40,799 nt of DNA from Streptomyces oryzae (GCF_017676365.1 NZ_JADKMA010000046.1:1-40799); one strand, 5' to 3'; counted from the first letter of the stretch, positions 15,295-23,469 are shown. Notes: generated by a model not told the origin, from the sequence alone. Numbers and translations are program-made.

Positions 15295-16292
15295 GGTCGC
15301 TCCGTTCGCTCAGCGCCGTCGACTCGCACACCGAGGGCATGCCGACCCGCGTGGTCACCGGCGGCGTACCGCCGATCCCCGGCGCCACGATGGCCGAGCG
15401 GCGCCGCTACGCCGTGGAGCACCTGGACGAGCTGCGCAGGTTCCTGGTGGACGAGCCGCGCGGGCACCCCGCGATGAGCGGGGCGCTCCTCCAGCCGCCG
15501 ACCCGCCAGGACGCCGACTGGGGCGTGGTCTACGTCGAGGTCAGCGGCTTCCTGCCGATGTGCGGGCACGGCACCATCGGGGTGGCCACGGTCCTGGTGG
15601 AGACGGGCATGGTGGAGGTGACCGAGCCGGAGACCACGGTGCGGCTGGACACTCCCGCCGGGCTGGTGGAGGCCCGGGTCACCGTGCGGGACGGGGTGGC
15701 CGAAAAAGTCACCCTGCGGAACGTGGATGCGTTCGCGCTGGAGCTCGACGCCACGGTCCAGGTCCCCGGTCTCGGCGAGGTCGGCTACGACATGGCGTAC
15801 GGCGGCAACTTCTACGCCGTCGTGGAACTCGACCGGCTCGGGCTGCCGTTCGACCGGGCCCGCAAGGACGACATCCTCGCCGCCGGTCTCGCCATCATGG
15901 ACGCCGTCAACGAGCAGAACCGGCCCGCGCACCCCGCCGACCCCGCGATCGGCGGCTGCAAACACGTGCAGTTCGTGGCCCCAGGTTCGAACGGACGGCA
16001 CTCGCGCAACGCCATGGCGATCCACCCCGGCTGGTTCGACCGCTCCCCCTGCGGCACCGGCACCTGTGCCCGGATGGCGCAGCTGCACGCGCGGGGCGAA
16101 CTGCCGCTGCGTACGGAGTTCGTGAACGAGTCGTTCATCGGGACCCGGTTCACCGGCCGGCTGCTGGAGACCACCGAGGTCGGCGGGCTGCCCGCTGTGG
16201 TGCCGGAGTTCTCGGGGCGGGCGTGGATCACCGGTACGGCCACCTACATGCTGGACCCCCAGGACCCGTTCCCGCACGGCTTCGTGCTGTAG
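15291..16292 (+). CDS. 4-hydroxyproline 2-epimerase (proline racemase family)
   Basis: A 333-aa proline racemase-fold enzyme. Both catalytic cysteines are present: Cys91 in MCGHGT and Cys254 in SPCGTGTCA. The Cys/Cys pair marks an epimerase rather than the trans-3-hydroxy-L-proline dehydratase branch, which has Thr at the second site. It would interconvert trans-4-hydroxy-L-proline and cis-4-hydroxy-D-proline, the first step of the pathway encoded upstream. The ATG overlaps the previous stop as ATGA. It is the last gene of the operon. No semialdehyde dehydrogenase follows, so that step must be supplied from elsewhere. Confidence 0.92.
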   Translation: MRSLRSLSAVDSHTEGMPTRVVTGGVPPIPGATMAERRRYAVEHLDELRRFLVDEPRGHPAMSGALLQPPTRQDADWGVVYVEVSGFLPMCGHGTIGVATVLVETGMVEVTEPETTVRLDTPAGLVEARVTVRDGVAEKVTLRNVDAFALELDATVQVPGLGEVGYDMAYGGNFYAVVELDRLGLPFDRARKDDILAAGLAIMDAVNEQNRPAHPADPAIGGCKHVQFVAPGSNGRHSRNAMAIHPGWFDRSPCGTGTCARMAQLHARGELPLRTEFVNESFIGTRFTGRLLETTEVGGLPAVVPEFSGRAWITGTATYMLDPQDPFPHGFVL

Positions 16293-16335
16293 TGCTGCAA
16301 CCGCTGTAACCGCTGTATCGCTGCAGGCGCGGTGG

Positions 16336-17199
16336 TCACTTCTGCGACTCCTCCAGCAGCCGCAGGGCCAGCTCCTTCAGTTCGGGGGACGCCTCCGCGG
16401 CGTTGCCCGCGTCGAAGGGAGGCTGCGGGTCGTACTCCACGGCGAGCTGAAGCGCCTTCGCGGTGCGCTCGCCCGCGAGCAACGACGCGAGGTAGAGGGC
16501 CATGTCCACCCCGGCGGAGACACCGGCGGCGGTGACGATCTTCCCGGAGCGTACGTAGCGCTCCGGGAGGTAGGTCACCTCGAAGGTGGACTCCAGATAG
16601 TCGGCGGACGCCCAGTAGGTCGTCGCGCGGCGCCCGTCGAGCAGTCCGGCAGAGGCCAGGATCAGCGAACCGGTGCATACGGAGGTCGTCCAGCGGGTGT
16701 GCCGGTGGATACGGCGGATCCACTGCAGGAGCCGTGCGTTCTTCATCGCGGCGGTCGTGCCGCGGTTTCCCGCGCCGGGGACCAGCAGCACGTCCAGCCG
16801 GTCGGTCTCCTCGATCGATCGGTCCGCCATCACGGCCACGTCACCGGTGTCCGTACGGACCGGACCGCGCCGCTCCGCCACCATCGTCACCGACGCGCCG
16901 GGCAGCCGGGAGAGCACCTCAGCGGGCCCGGTGGGGTCCAGCAGGCTGTAACCGTCGTACAGCAGAATGCCGATGTCGAGGCCGTCGCGGCGGGAACCGG
17001 AACGGGGGCGGGGCTGTGCGGCGTGCGCGGTGCCCGTCCATGTGGCGCCCACGGCGGCGAGCGCACCGGCCGCCGCCGTGCCGCGCAGCACCGTGCGCCG
17101 CGCTGAAGAAGCCGCCGGGGAAGGGGCGGAGGGCGTCGAAGGGCCGGGCGTGGAAGGGGTCCCGGATGGCTGGGATGTCATGGGTGGCAGGGATGTCAT
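16336..17199 (-). CDS. Tat-exported DJ-1/PfpI-family protein
   Basis: A 287-aa protein. The N-terminus is Ser/Pro-rich, then has a twin-arginine signal (ARRTVLRG, Arg34-Arg35), a hydrophobic stretch and an AHA cleavage site near 60. The mature part is a class I glutamine-amidotransferase-like fold starting DIGILLYDGYSLLDPTGP, with nucleophile Cys175 in SVCTGSLILASAGLLDG. The ASAGLLDGRRATTYW segment resembles isonitrile hydratase and GlxA sensor domains. Most relatives are cytoplasmic, so an exported version is unusual. The ATG overlaps the stop of the GlxA-type regulator as ATGA. Function is unknown; a hydratase or amidase outside the membrane is possible. Confidence 0.88.
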   Translation of the reverse strand: MTSLPPMTSQPSGTPSTPGPSTPSAPSPAASSARRTVLRGTAAAGALAAVGATWTGTAHAAQPRPRSGSRRDGLDIGILLYDGYSLLDPTGPAEVLSRLPGASVTMVAERRGPVRTDTGDVAVMADRSIEETDRLDVLLVPGAGNRGTTAAMKNARLLQWIRRIHRHTRWTTSVCTGSLILASAGLLDGRRATTYWASADYLESTFEVTYLPERYVRSGKIVTAAGVSAGVDMALYLASLLAGERTAKALQLAVEYDPQPPFDAGNAAEASPELKELALRLLEESQK

Positions 17200-18200
17200 G
17201 GCTCGGGATTCTGCGCGGGTGCCGCCGCGCGGGGTCGCGGCATGTCCGGCATCCTGCGAATCCTGTCCCCGCCGACGCCGTAGTGGTCCAGGAACGCCTG
17301 CCGCAGCGTCTGCGGCGAGCGGAACCCGCAGCGGCGGGCGATCGCGGCCAGCGGCAGCGCGCTGGACCGCACCAGATGCGCTGCCGCCTCGGTCCGCGCA
17401 GCCCGCACGGCGCGGCTCGGCGTGGTGCCCAGGTGGGTGGTGAACAGGCGGGTCAGATGCCGGGTGCTCACTCCGGCCCTGGCCGCCAGCGCCCGGGGGC
17501 CGAGGTCCTCGGCCAGATGCCCGGCTATATAGCCCGCCAGGTCGCGCACCAGCCGGTCGCCCGGGGGCGGCGCTGCGAGAAACATGCTGATCTGCGCCTG
17601 GTCGGCGGGCCGGTGCAGGTAGGAGACGAGTTCGCGGGCCACTGCCCGGGCCAGCGTGGGCCCGTGGTCGTCCTCGATCAGCGAGAGCGTCAGATCGAGG
17701 GCGCTGGTGACACCGGCGGAGGTGTAGATGTTCCCGTCGCGGATGTGGAGTGGGCCGACGTCCACGGCAACCCCCGGGTGCTGCGCGGCCAGTTGCTCCC
17801 CGTACCGCCAGTGGGTGGTCACGCGGCGGTTGTTCAGCAGTCCGGCCGCCGCCAGTACGTAGGTTCCGGTGCAGACCGAGGCGACGCGCCGGCTCAGCCG
17901 CGCCAGCCGCCGCACCTGTGTCACCAGCCGCTGGTCCGCGGCCGCTTCCGCGTAGCCGGCCCCGCCGACGACGACGAGCGTGTCCAGCCGCCCGGTGACC
18001 GTCTCCAGGTCGCAGCCGGCGCCGAGCAGGATCCCGGCCGAACTGCGCGCCGCGCACCGGCCCACGGTGCCCAGCTCGACGGCGTACGGCGGCACCGCAC
18101 CGTGCCGGTTGGCCAGATCCAGCGCGCCGCTGGGCGAGGCGATGTCGAGGATCTGCGCATCGTCGTAGGCCACCAGAAGCATCCGCCGCAGCTCATCCAT
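17196..18200 (-). CDS. GlxA-family AraC-type transcriptional regulator
   Basis: A 334-aa regulator. Residues 5-180 are a DJ-1/PfpI-like domain (LLVAYDDAQILDIASPSGAL) with a conserved-looking Cys110 in SVCTGTYVLAAAGLLNN. Residues about 225-325 carry two AraC HTHs (ALAARAGVSTRHLTRLFTTH, then LAAIARRCGFRSPQTLRQAF). The sensor part is paralogous to the exported protein encoded next to it, including the VCTG nucleophile region and the AGLL-RRVTTHW segment. The pair may therefore have arisen by duplication and may recognise related small molecules. The stop overlaps the downstream ATG. Confidence 0.93.
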   Translation of the reverse strand: MDELRRMLLVAYDDAQILDIASPSGALDLANRHGAVPPYAVELGTVGRCAARSSAGILLGAGCDLETVTGRLDTLVVVGGAGYAEAAADQRLVTQVRRLARLSRRVASVCTGTYVLAAAGLLNNRRVTTHWRYGEQLAAQHPGVAVDVGPLHIRDGNIYTSAGVTSALDLTLSLIEDDHGPTLARAVARELVSYLHRPADQAQISMFLAAPPPGDRLVRDLAGYIAGHLAEDLGPRALAARAGVSTRHLTRLFTTHLGTTPSRAVRAARTEAAAHLVRSSALPLAAIARRCGFRSPQTLRQAFLDHYGVGGDRIRRMPDMPRPRAAAPAQNPEP

Positions 18201-18235
18201 ACCACCGATCCCATCACGGCGAGCCCGGGAAGATG

Positions 18236-18332
18236 CCCCTTACTCGCGCCGGCCAACTGCGGGTGAGCGGAGGCTGGTCGCGCAGTTCCCCGCGCCCCTT
18301 CGGCGGACGGCACGGGCCGCGCCGGCCAGCGG
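18236..18332 (-). repeat. dispersed GC-rich repeat, copy B
   Basis: Read on the minus strand it contains GAAGGGGCGCGGGGAACTGCGCG, split here as GAAGGGGCGCGGGG plus AACTGCGCG. It then has ACCAGCC and CCCGCAGTTGGCCGGCG, the same order as copies A and C. It fills most of the gap between the GlxA-type gene and the MerR-PP2C gene. Confidence 0.7.
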
Positions 18333-18483
18333 GTGATCGAGGCTCCGCGCAAGGTCCTGGACGAACAGACGAGCCGGTCCACTGTCTCTGCACAGGTGCT
18401 GCGGCGCCGGATTGACCTTCACCTTGGGGGAGGCCACAGCATCGGTGGGGCCGGGCGACTGCTCGGCATGAGGAGGAACGAGC

Positions 18484-19563
18484 ATGGGGTTGCTGACCAT
18501 CGGGGCGTTCGCGAAGGCGTCACGGCTGTCGCCGAAGGCGCTGCGTCTCTACGACGAACTCGGGCTGCTGACCCCCGCTCGCGTCGACCCGGTGACCGGC
18601 TACCGGCTCTACGCACCGGAACAACTGGACCAAGCCCGACTGGTCGCCTGGCTCCGGCGCCTGGGGATGCCCCTTGCCCGCATCCAGCACGTTCGGACGC
18701 TGGATGCGGCCACGGCAGCCCAGGAGGTCCGCGCGTTCTGGGCCCAGGTCGAGGCCGACACCGCCGCCCGGCGGGATCTGGCCGCCTTCCTCATCGACCA
18801 TCTGTCCCGGAAGGACCCTGCCATGTCCCCGACCGCCAGCCCCATGCGAATCCGTTACGCCGCTCTGTCCGACAAGGGCCTGATCCGCGAGAGCAACCAG
18901 GACACCGCCTACGCCGGACCCCGCCTGCTCGCCATCGCCGACGGATGCGGCAGCCGAGGAGCCCCTGCCGGCGCAGCCGCCGTCGAAGCGCTCAAGCACC
19001 TCGAAACCGAAACCATCCCGGCCGGCGATCTGCTCAACGTCCTCGAAGACGTCATTGAACAGGCCAAACAGGCCGTGCACGACGTCGCCGGAACCGGCTC
19101 CTCACCCGAAGACACCGGCACCACGCTCACTGCGATGCTCTGGACCGGATCACAGCCGGCCCTCGTCCACATCGGCGACTCCCGCGTCTACCTCCTGCGC
19201 GACGGAGAACTGTTCCAGATCACCCACGACCACACCATGGTCCAGTCGTTGGTCGACGAAGGACGCCTCAGCCCGGAAGAAGCCGCCTCCCACCCCCAGC
19301 GCTCGCTGCTGGTCCGGGCCCTGGGCCCCGGAGCCGACACCACCCCCGACATGCGCCTCCACGACGCTCGCCAGGAAGACCGGTATCTGCTCTGCTCCGA
19401 CGGCCTGTCGACTGTCGTGCCGACCGGAGAGATCCACCGAGTGCTCTCCGAGATCAAGGAACCCGAGCAGGCCGTCCGTGAATTCATCGCCCTCGCCAAC
19501 GGCTCCGGCGGCCCCGACAACGTCAGCTGTGTGGTCGCCGACGTCGTGGAGCTCCAGCAGTAG
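18484..19563 (+). CDS. MerR HTH - PP2C phosphatase fusion protein
   Basis: A 359-aa two-domain protein. Residues 1-75 are a MerR-type winged helix (LTIGAFAKASRLSPKALRLYD, then TGYRLYAPEQLDQARLVAWLR). A short coiled linker follows to about 115. Residues 121-358 are a PPM/PP2C serine/threonine phosphatase with its metal-binding signatures: SNQDTAYAG, IADGCGSRG, DTGTTLTA, HIGDSRVYLLRDG, LLCSDGLS and GGPDNVSCVV. The usual DGMGG is DGCGS, but the aspartate is kept, so activity is plausible. AGGAGG (18471-18476) lies seven bases before the ATG. The phosphatase may respond to a Ser/Thr kinase signal and act on a factor bound near the HTH target. Confidence 0.92.
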   Translation: MGLLTIGAFAKASRLSPKALRLYDELGLLTPARVDPVTGYRLYAPEQLDQARLVAWLRRLGMPLARIQHVRTLDAATAAQEVRAFWAQVEADTAARRDLAAFLIDHLSRKDPAMSPTASPMRIRYAALSDKGLIRESNQDTAYAGPRLLAIADGCGSRGAPAGAAAVEALKHLETETIPAGDLLNVLEDVIEQAKQAVHDVAGTGSSPEDTGTTLTAMLWTGSQPALVHIGDSRVYLLRDGELFQITHDHTMVQSLVDEGRLSPEEAASHPQRSLLVRALGPGADTTPDMRLHDARQEDRYLLCSDGLSTVVPTGEIHRVLSEIKEPEQAVREFIALANGSGGPDNVSCVVADVVELQQ

Positions 19564-19634
19564 GAGCGAGCGTCAGCACTTCGGGTTGCACCGGATCCGC
19601 TGTCAAAGACCTCACCCGTGAAGCCGACGGAGAC

Positions 19635-19662
19635 CGGCTCTCCCAACAAGTCAGGAGAGCCG
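19635..19662 (+). terminator. hairpin after the MerR-PP2C gene
   Basis: CGGCTCTCC and GGAGAGCCG form a 9-bp perfect stem with a 10-base loop. No T-run follows, as is common for actinobacterial terminators. It lies 72 bp past the stop. Confidence 0.6.
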
Positions 19663-19743
19663 TGTCCCTTCGGGGCGCAACCCCGCTCGCTCGAGCCTGG
19701 TGGCGGCGCACCGTGGGGTGTGTCTGCTGTCGGCTTCGCGCCG

Positions 19744-19749
19744 TAGGCT
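19744..19749 (+). promoter_or_regulatory. -10 of a leaderless promoter
   Basis: TAGGCT ends seven bases before the ATG at 19757, with no ribosome site between. The -35 is not obvious. Confidence 0.55.
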
Positions 19750-19756
19750 CCCCCTC

Positions 19757-20509
19757 ATGGAGATCTCCGAGTTCATCGACAACCTGCACCGCGAAGGCAC
19801 ACTCTTCGCGGACGCTGTCGAACAGGCCGATCCCGCGGGGCCCGTACCCTCCTGCCCCGACTGGTCGGTACGTGACCTGGCCACCCATCTCGGTACGGTG
19901 CACCGGTGGGCCGCCGGCTTCATACGGGAGGCCCGCACGGAGCCGGTCCGGCCCCCCGAGCCGCCCAAGCTCTCCGAGCTGCCCGACAAGGAGCTCGCGC
20001 CGTGGCTGCGGGAGGGGCACGGGTTGCTGGTCGAGGCGCTGAAGTCGGCGCCGGACGACCTGTCGTGCTGGACGTTCATACCCGCGCACTCGCCGCTCGG
20101 CTTCTGGTCACGGCGGCAGGCCCACGAGACGGCGGTGCACCGGGTGGACGCCGAACTGGCGCTCGGCGCCCCGCTCTCCCCGACGGCCGCCGCGTTCGCC
20201 GCCGACGGAGTCGACGAGCTGCTGTGCAGCTTCTATCCGCGCGGCGGCACCCCGGAAGGCTTCGCCGCCGATCCCCGCACGGTGTACGTACGGGCCACGG
20301 ATGTACCCGGCGCCGCCTGGACGGCGTTCCTGGGCGACCCGGCGCGCGCCGAACGCGTCACCGAGCCGCCCGCGGCACCGGACTGCACGTACGAGGGCAC
20401 GGCCGGGGACCTGTACCTCGCGCTGTGGAACCGGCTGCCGCTGTCGGACCTCAGCCTCAGCGGCGACGTGTCCGTGGCGCACCGCTGGAGGGAGCTGTTC
20501 CAGCCGTGA
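19757..20509 (+). CDS. maleylpyruvate isomerase-family (mycothiol-dependent/DinB-like) protein
   Basis: A 250-aa four-helix-bundle protein of the MDMPI family. The N-terminal CPDWSVRDLATHLGTVHRW holds one metal-ligand histidine region. HETAVHRVDAELALG (about 127-141) holds the H-x4-H-x2-D set. The C-terminal half (residues 170-245) is the MDMPI C domain. Family members use mycothiol or are uncharacterised DinB-like proteins, and the substrate is unknown. The gene stands alone with its own leaderless promoter. Its stop lies 54 bp beyond the end of the convergent MFS gene, so the 3' ends overlap. Confidence 0.85.
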   Translation: MEISEFIDNLHREGTLFADAVEQADPAGPVPSCPDWSVRDLATHLGTVHRWAAGFIREARTEPVRPPEPPKLSELPDKELAPWLREGHGLLVEALKSAPDDLSCWTFIPAHSPLGFWSRRQAHETAVHRVDAELALGAPLSPTAAAFAADGVDELLCSFYPRGGTPEGFAADPRTVYVRATDVPGAAWTAFLGDPARAERVTEPPAAPDCTYEGTAGDLYLALWNRLPLSDLSLSGDVSVAHRWRELFQP

Positions 20510-21812
20510 CCGCGGCGCCGGTACGCGTGCGGCGGGCGGCACGCCATACGGCGACGGCCCGCGCTGTCCCGCCCGTCGCGAGGGCGAGCGCCACCAGCAG
20601 TGCGCTCACCCACAGCGGCGAGCGGTAGCCGAACCCCGCGTCGAGTGCGAGGCCGCCGGCCCACGGGCCCAGCGCCGCACCGACGTTGAGCGCGGCCGTG
20701 GCGAACCCGCCCGCCAGGGTCGGCGCCTCGGTCGCCGCGTACAGAGCCTGCGAGATCAGCGTCGAGCCGACGGCGAAGGACAGCGTGCCCTGGACGAGCA
20801 CGAGGGCGACAGCCGCGACCGGGCTGCCCGCCGTCAGCGCGAACAGCACCCAGCCGCCGAGCAGCGCGCTCCCGCCCACCGCCAGCAGCCGCAGCGGCCG
20901 GGTGTCCGCCACCCGGCCCGCCGCGGTGACACCGAGGAAGGAGCCGAGCCCGAAGAGCGCCAGCAGTACCGGCACCCAGCCGTCACCGAACCCGGCGACC
21001 TCGGTGCTCAGCGGGGCGAGGTAGGTGAACGTGCAGAACGTGGCGCCGTTGACCAGTGCGCCCAGCAACAGCGTCACCAGCAGCCGCGGCCCGCGCAGCG
21101 CCCGCAACTCCCGGCGGACGCCGGTGGTCTCCGCGCCCGCCGGGCCCGCGCCCGCCCGGCCCGGGTCCACCGGACCCAGGCCCGCCCCGTCCGCGCCGGC
21201 CCCGTCCGCGCCGGCCCCGTCCGCGCCGGCGGCGTCCGCCCGGACCACGTCCGCCGGGCCGACCTCGTCCGGGCCCGGCAGCGACCGTACGAGGGCGAAC
21301 ACCGCGGGCGCCGACACCAGTGCGACGGCCCAGAACGCCGAGCGCCATCCCCACGCCTGCCCCAGCAGCGCCCCCGCGGGCACCCCGGCGACGCAGGCCA
21401 GGGTGACTCCGCTCAACAGCACCGAGGTGGCCCGACCTTTGGCGTCGGGCGGCACCATTCCGGCGGCGGCGGTCAGCGCGACGGCGAGGAACCCGGCGTT
21501 GGCCAGCGCGCCCACCACACGGGCTGCGACCAGCACCGCGAAGCTCGTGGTCACCGCACCCACCACATGCACCAGCAGAAACGTGCACAGGAACCCCAAC
21601 AGCGCCCGCCGTCTGTCGCAGCGACGGCTCAGCACCGCCATCAGCGGCGCACCGACGACCATCCCGACGGCGAACGCCGAGGTGAGCGACCCGGCCGCCG
21701 AGACGGACACCCCCATCCCCGAGGCGAGGTCCGGCACGAGCCCGGACAGCATGAACTCCGACGTCCCCTGCGCGAACACCGCCAGCGCGAGAACGTACAG
21801 CACAAATGGCAT
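20457..21812 (-). CDS. MFS drug exporter, chloramphenicol-resistance (Cml/CmlR) type
   Basis: A 451-aa twelve-helix MFS permease. The N-terminus MPFVLYVLALAVFAQGTSEF and the following MLSGLVPDLA are the hallmark of the Cml/Cmx family. The segments GRATSVLLSGVTLACVAGVP and SRRCDRRRALLGF (motif A region) agree. The central cytoplasmic loop (about 190-235) is lengthened by a GADGA repeat. GGAG sits six bases before the ATG at 21812. It probably expels chloramphenicol or related phenicols, but specificity needs testing. The last 54 bp overlap the convergent isomerase-like gene. A candidate leader peptide lies upstream. Confidence 0.9.
   Translation of the reverse strand: MPFVLYVLALAVFAQGTSEFMLSGLVPDLASGMGVSVSAAGSLTSAFAVGMVVGAPLMAVLSRRCDRRRALLGFLCTFLLVHVVGAVTTSFAVLVAARVVGALANAGFLAVALTAAAGMVPPDAKGRATSVLLSGVTLACVAGVPAGALLGQAWGWRSAFWAVALVSAPAVFALVRSLPGPDEVGPADVVRADAAGADGAGADGAGADGAGLGPVDPGRAGAGPAGAETTGVRRELRALRGPRLLVTLLLGALVNGATFCTFTYLAPLSTEVAGFGDGWVPVLLALFGLGSFLGVTAAGRVADTRPLRLLAVGGSALLGGWVLFALTAGSPVAAVALVLVQGTLSFAVGSTLISQALYAATEAPTLAGGFATAALNVGAALGPWAGGLALDAGFGYRSPLWVSALLVALALATGGTARAVAVWRAARRTRTGAAVTAGTAPSSGAPRTRRR
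21178..21245 (-). repeat. 15-bp in-frame repeat in the central loop of the MFS gene
   Basis: Three near-perfect copies of GCGCCGGCCCCGTCC-type units encode GADGA blocks. They fall in the loop between helices 6 and 7, where length changes should be tolerated. Confidence 0.8.
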
Positions 21813-21907
21813 GAAAAACTCCGCAATCCCTACTCGGAAAGGACAGCGGCAGGCGCGAGCAGCACCCGGCGGCAGGGCATGCCTGAGAGAGCCCCGGAAG
21901 GCGTACG

Positions 21908-21985
21908 TCAGGAGAGGAATCCGTCCAGCCGGGCACGCGGCAGCACTGCCGCACAACAGCCCGTGGCACAGCGATCCGATGGCAT
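21908..21985 (-). CDS. possible leader peptide upstream of the MFS gene
   Basis: A 25-codon frame (ATG at 21985-21983, TGA at 21908-21910) ends 95 bases before the exporter start. It encodes a Cys/Arg-rich peptide with CATGCC in its middle. No clear ribosome site precedes it. Phenicol-resistance genes in several bacteria are controlled by ribosome stalling on short leaders. Here the base pairing TTTCCG with CGGAG could hide the exporter ribosome site. The case rests on position alone. Confidence 0.25.
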   Translation of the reverse strand: MPSDRCATGCCAAVLPRARLDGFLS

Positions 21986-22023
21986 GCGGCCAACGCCGGA
22001 AGAGAATGCAGAGGGCGCGAAAC

Positions 22024-22045
22024 AGCCACCGGAGAGCCGGTGGCT
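22024..22045. promoter_or_regulatory. perfect 9-bp hairpin in the MFS/HD divergent region
   Basis: AGCCACCGG-AGAG-CCGGTGGCT is a perfect stem with a tetraloop between the divergent exporter and HD-protein genes. It could be an operator, or an attenuator in the long exporter leader. A second short palindrome, TGAGGCCTCA, follows at 22053-22062. Confidence 0.5.
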
Positions 22046-22135
22046 AGAGTCTTGAGGCCTCAGGGCTGGACATGCCCGCACCTTAACCGCGCCCCGCCTC
22101 CAGGGTCCAAACATTTTGGGACGAGGACCAGAATC

Positions 22136-22756
22136 ATGCCGGACAACACCCGCGCCCTGTTCGACTTCATCGCCTACACCGCCCGCCTGCGGGAGGTGGA
22201 ACGGCACAACCGGGCCACGCCCGAGCGGCCCGAATCGGTGGCCGAGCACTCCTGGCATCTGGCGATGGTGTGCTGGGTGCTGCACACGGAGTTCGAGCGG
22301 GAGAGCGGCCTGCGGCTCGACCTCGCACGGATGCTGAAGCTCTGCCTGATGCACGACGTGGTGGAGATCGACGCGGGCGACCCGTCGGCCTGGCACACGG
22401 CCGGCGCGGACGCCGCCACCGAGAAGGCCCGTACGCAGGAGAAGGCGCGCACGGAGGAGGCGGTGGCGCGCGACCGGTTCGGCGCGCTGCCCGCACCGCT
22501 GGGCCCCGAACTTCTCGCGCTGTGGCAGGAGTACGAGGAGGGCGCCACTCCTGAGGCCCGGCTGGTGCGCGGTGTCGACCGCCTCAACCCGGCGCTGATG
22601 CGGCTGCTCACCGGCCAGGGCTGGTCCGATGTGGACGCCGACGCCGCAGCCCTGGACCGGCTCCAGCTCCCCCGGGTGAACGTCAGCCCGACCCTGACCG
22701 CGCTCTACGAGGAGGTCCGGCAGGCCGCGGTCAACCGCGGCCTGCTGCACCCCTGA
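22136..22756 (+). CDS. HD-domain phosphohydrolase (YfbR/HDDC2-like 5'-deoxynucleotidase)
   Basis: A 206-aa HD-domain protein. Metal and phosphate ligands are visible: His38 (AEHSWHLAM), His73-Asp74 (CLMHDVVEIDAGD) and a distal aspartate in RGVDRLNPALMRL. The pattern fits YfbR/HDDC2 nucleotidases, which remove phosphate from deoxynucleoside monophosphates. The ATG was chosen because family similarity begins at DNTRALFDFIAY; GAGGA lies about ten bases upstream. The frame is open to 22040, but that region carries the hairpin. The gene is monocistronic and convergent with the TetR gene. Confidence 0.88.
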   Translation: MPDNTRALFDFIAYTARLREVERHNRATPERPESVAEHSWHLAMVCWVLHTEFERESGLRLDLARMLKLCLMHDVVEIDAGDPSAWHTAGADAATEKARTQEKARTEEAVARDRFGALPAPLGPELLALWQEYEEGATPEARLVRGVDRLNPALMRLLTGQGWSDVDADAAALDRLQLPRVNVSPTLTALYEEVRQAAVNRGLLHP

Positions 22757-22822
22757 CCGGCCCGCCGGGCCCGTCGGCCCTGACGACCCCGCCCGCCCCC
22801 GGCCCCCGGCCCTGACGAGACT

Positions 22823-23416
22823 TCAGCCCACGCCCAGCACCCTGGCGGTGAAGGCCGCCAGTTGCGCCCGTGCCTCCTCGCGTTCCGCCTGTTCGTGGCG
22901 TACGAGGTGTTCGACGAGGTCGGCGCGGGTGGCGGCCAGCAACGCGTGCGCGGCGAAGCCGCTGTCGGCGGCGCCGTCCGCGAACCCGGGGATCTGCTCC
23001 AGCAGATCCCGGAGCGTGCGGTGCCATCGCGTGTAGTGCGTCGCCTGGTAGGGGCTGTCGCTTCCGGTGCCCTCCAGCGCCAGGGCGAGGTGCCGGTTGT
23101 CGAACTTGAAGCAGAGCACGGCGTCCAGCAGGGCCGGTACCCGCTCAAGGGGCGTGGCGGCGGGGCCCAGTGGCGGCTCCCCGGCTGCGATGGCGTTCCT
23201 GAGGGGTTCCAGGCGCGCTTCGTAGAGGGCGCGGATCAGGCCGGTGCGGTCGCCGAAGGCGCGGAACAGCGTCGCCTTGCCGACCCCGGCCGCCGCCGCG
23301 ACATCGGCCATGGTGATGGCCTCGGGGCTCTCGCAGCGGGCGAAGAGGTCATCGGCTGCCGCGAGGACGGCCGCCCGGTTACGGACGGCGTCCTTGCGTG
23401 GTTTGCGTTCCGGCAT
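22823..23416 (-). CDS. TetR/AcrR-family regulator
   Basis: A 197-aa one-component regulator. The N-terminal HTH spans about 12-58 (AAVLAAADDLFARC, then ITMADVAAAAGVGKATLFRAF). The C-terminal helical ligand domain contains the LVEHLVRHEQAEREEARAQL helix. The ATG at 23416 was chosen because it begins the basic MPERKPRKDAVR arm typical of the family; the open frame upstream crosses the operator region. It is divergent from the SnoaL-like/NmrA-like operon, with two perfect dyads between them, so it very likely represses that operon and possibly itself. Confidence 0.92.
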   Translation of the reverse strand: MPERKPRKDAVRNRAAVLAAADDLFARCESPEAITMADVAAAAGVGKATLFRAFGDRTGLIRALYEARLEPLRNAIAAGEPPLGPAATPLERVPALLDAVLCFKFDNRHLALALEGTGSDSPYQATHYTRWHRTLRDLLEQIPGFADGAADSGFAAHALLAATRADLVEHLVRHEQAEREEARAQLAAFTARVLGVG

Positions 23417-23440
23417 GCGGCCACTCCCGTACCACGTCAC

Positions 23441-23469
23441 TTGCAAAGCGGACCCCTGGTCCGTATCGT
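23441..23469 (+). promoter_or_regulatory. promoter of the SnoaL/NmrA operon
   Basis: TTGCAA (23441-23446), a 17-bp spacer and TATCGT (23464-23469). The spacer contains the first operator dyad. A second TATCGT at 23496-23501 follows the second dyad. Confidence 0.65.
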
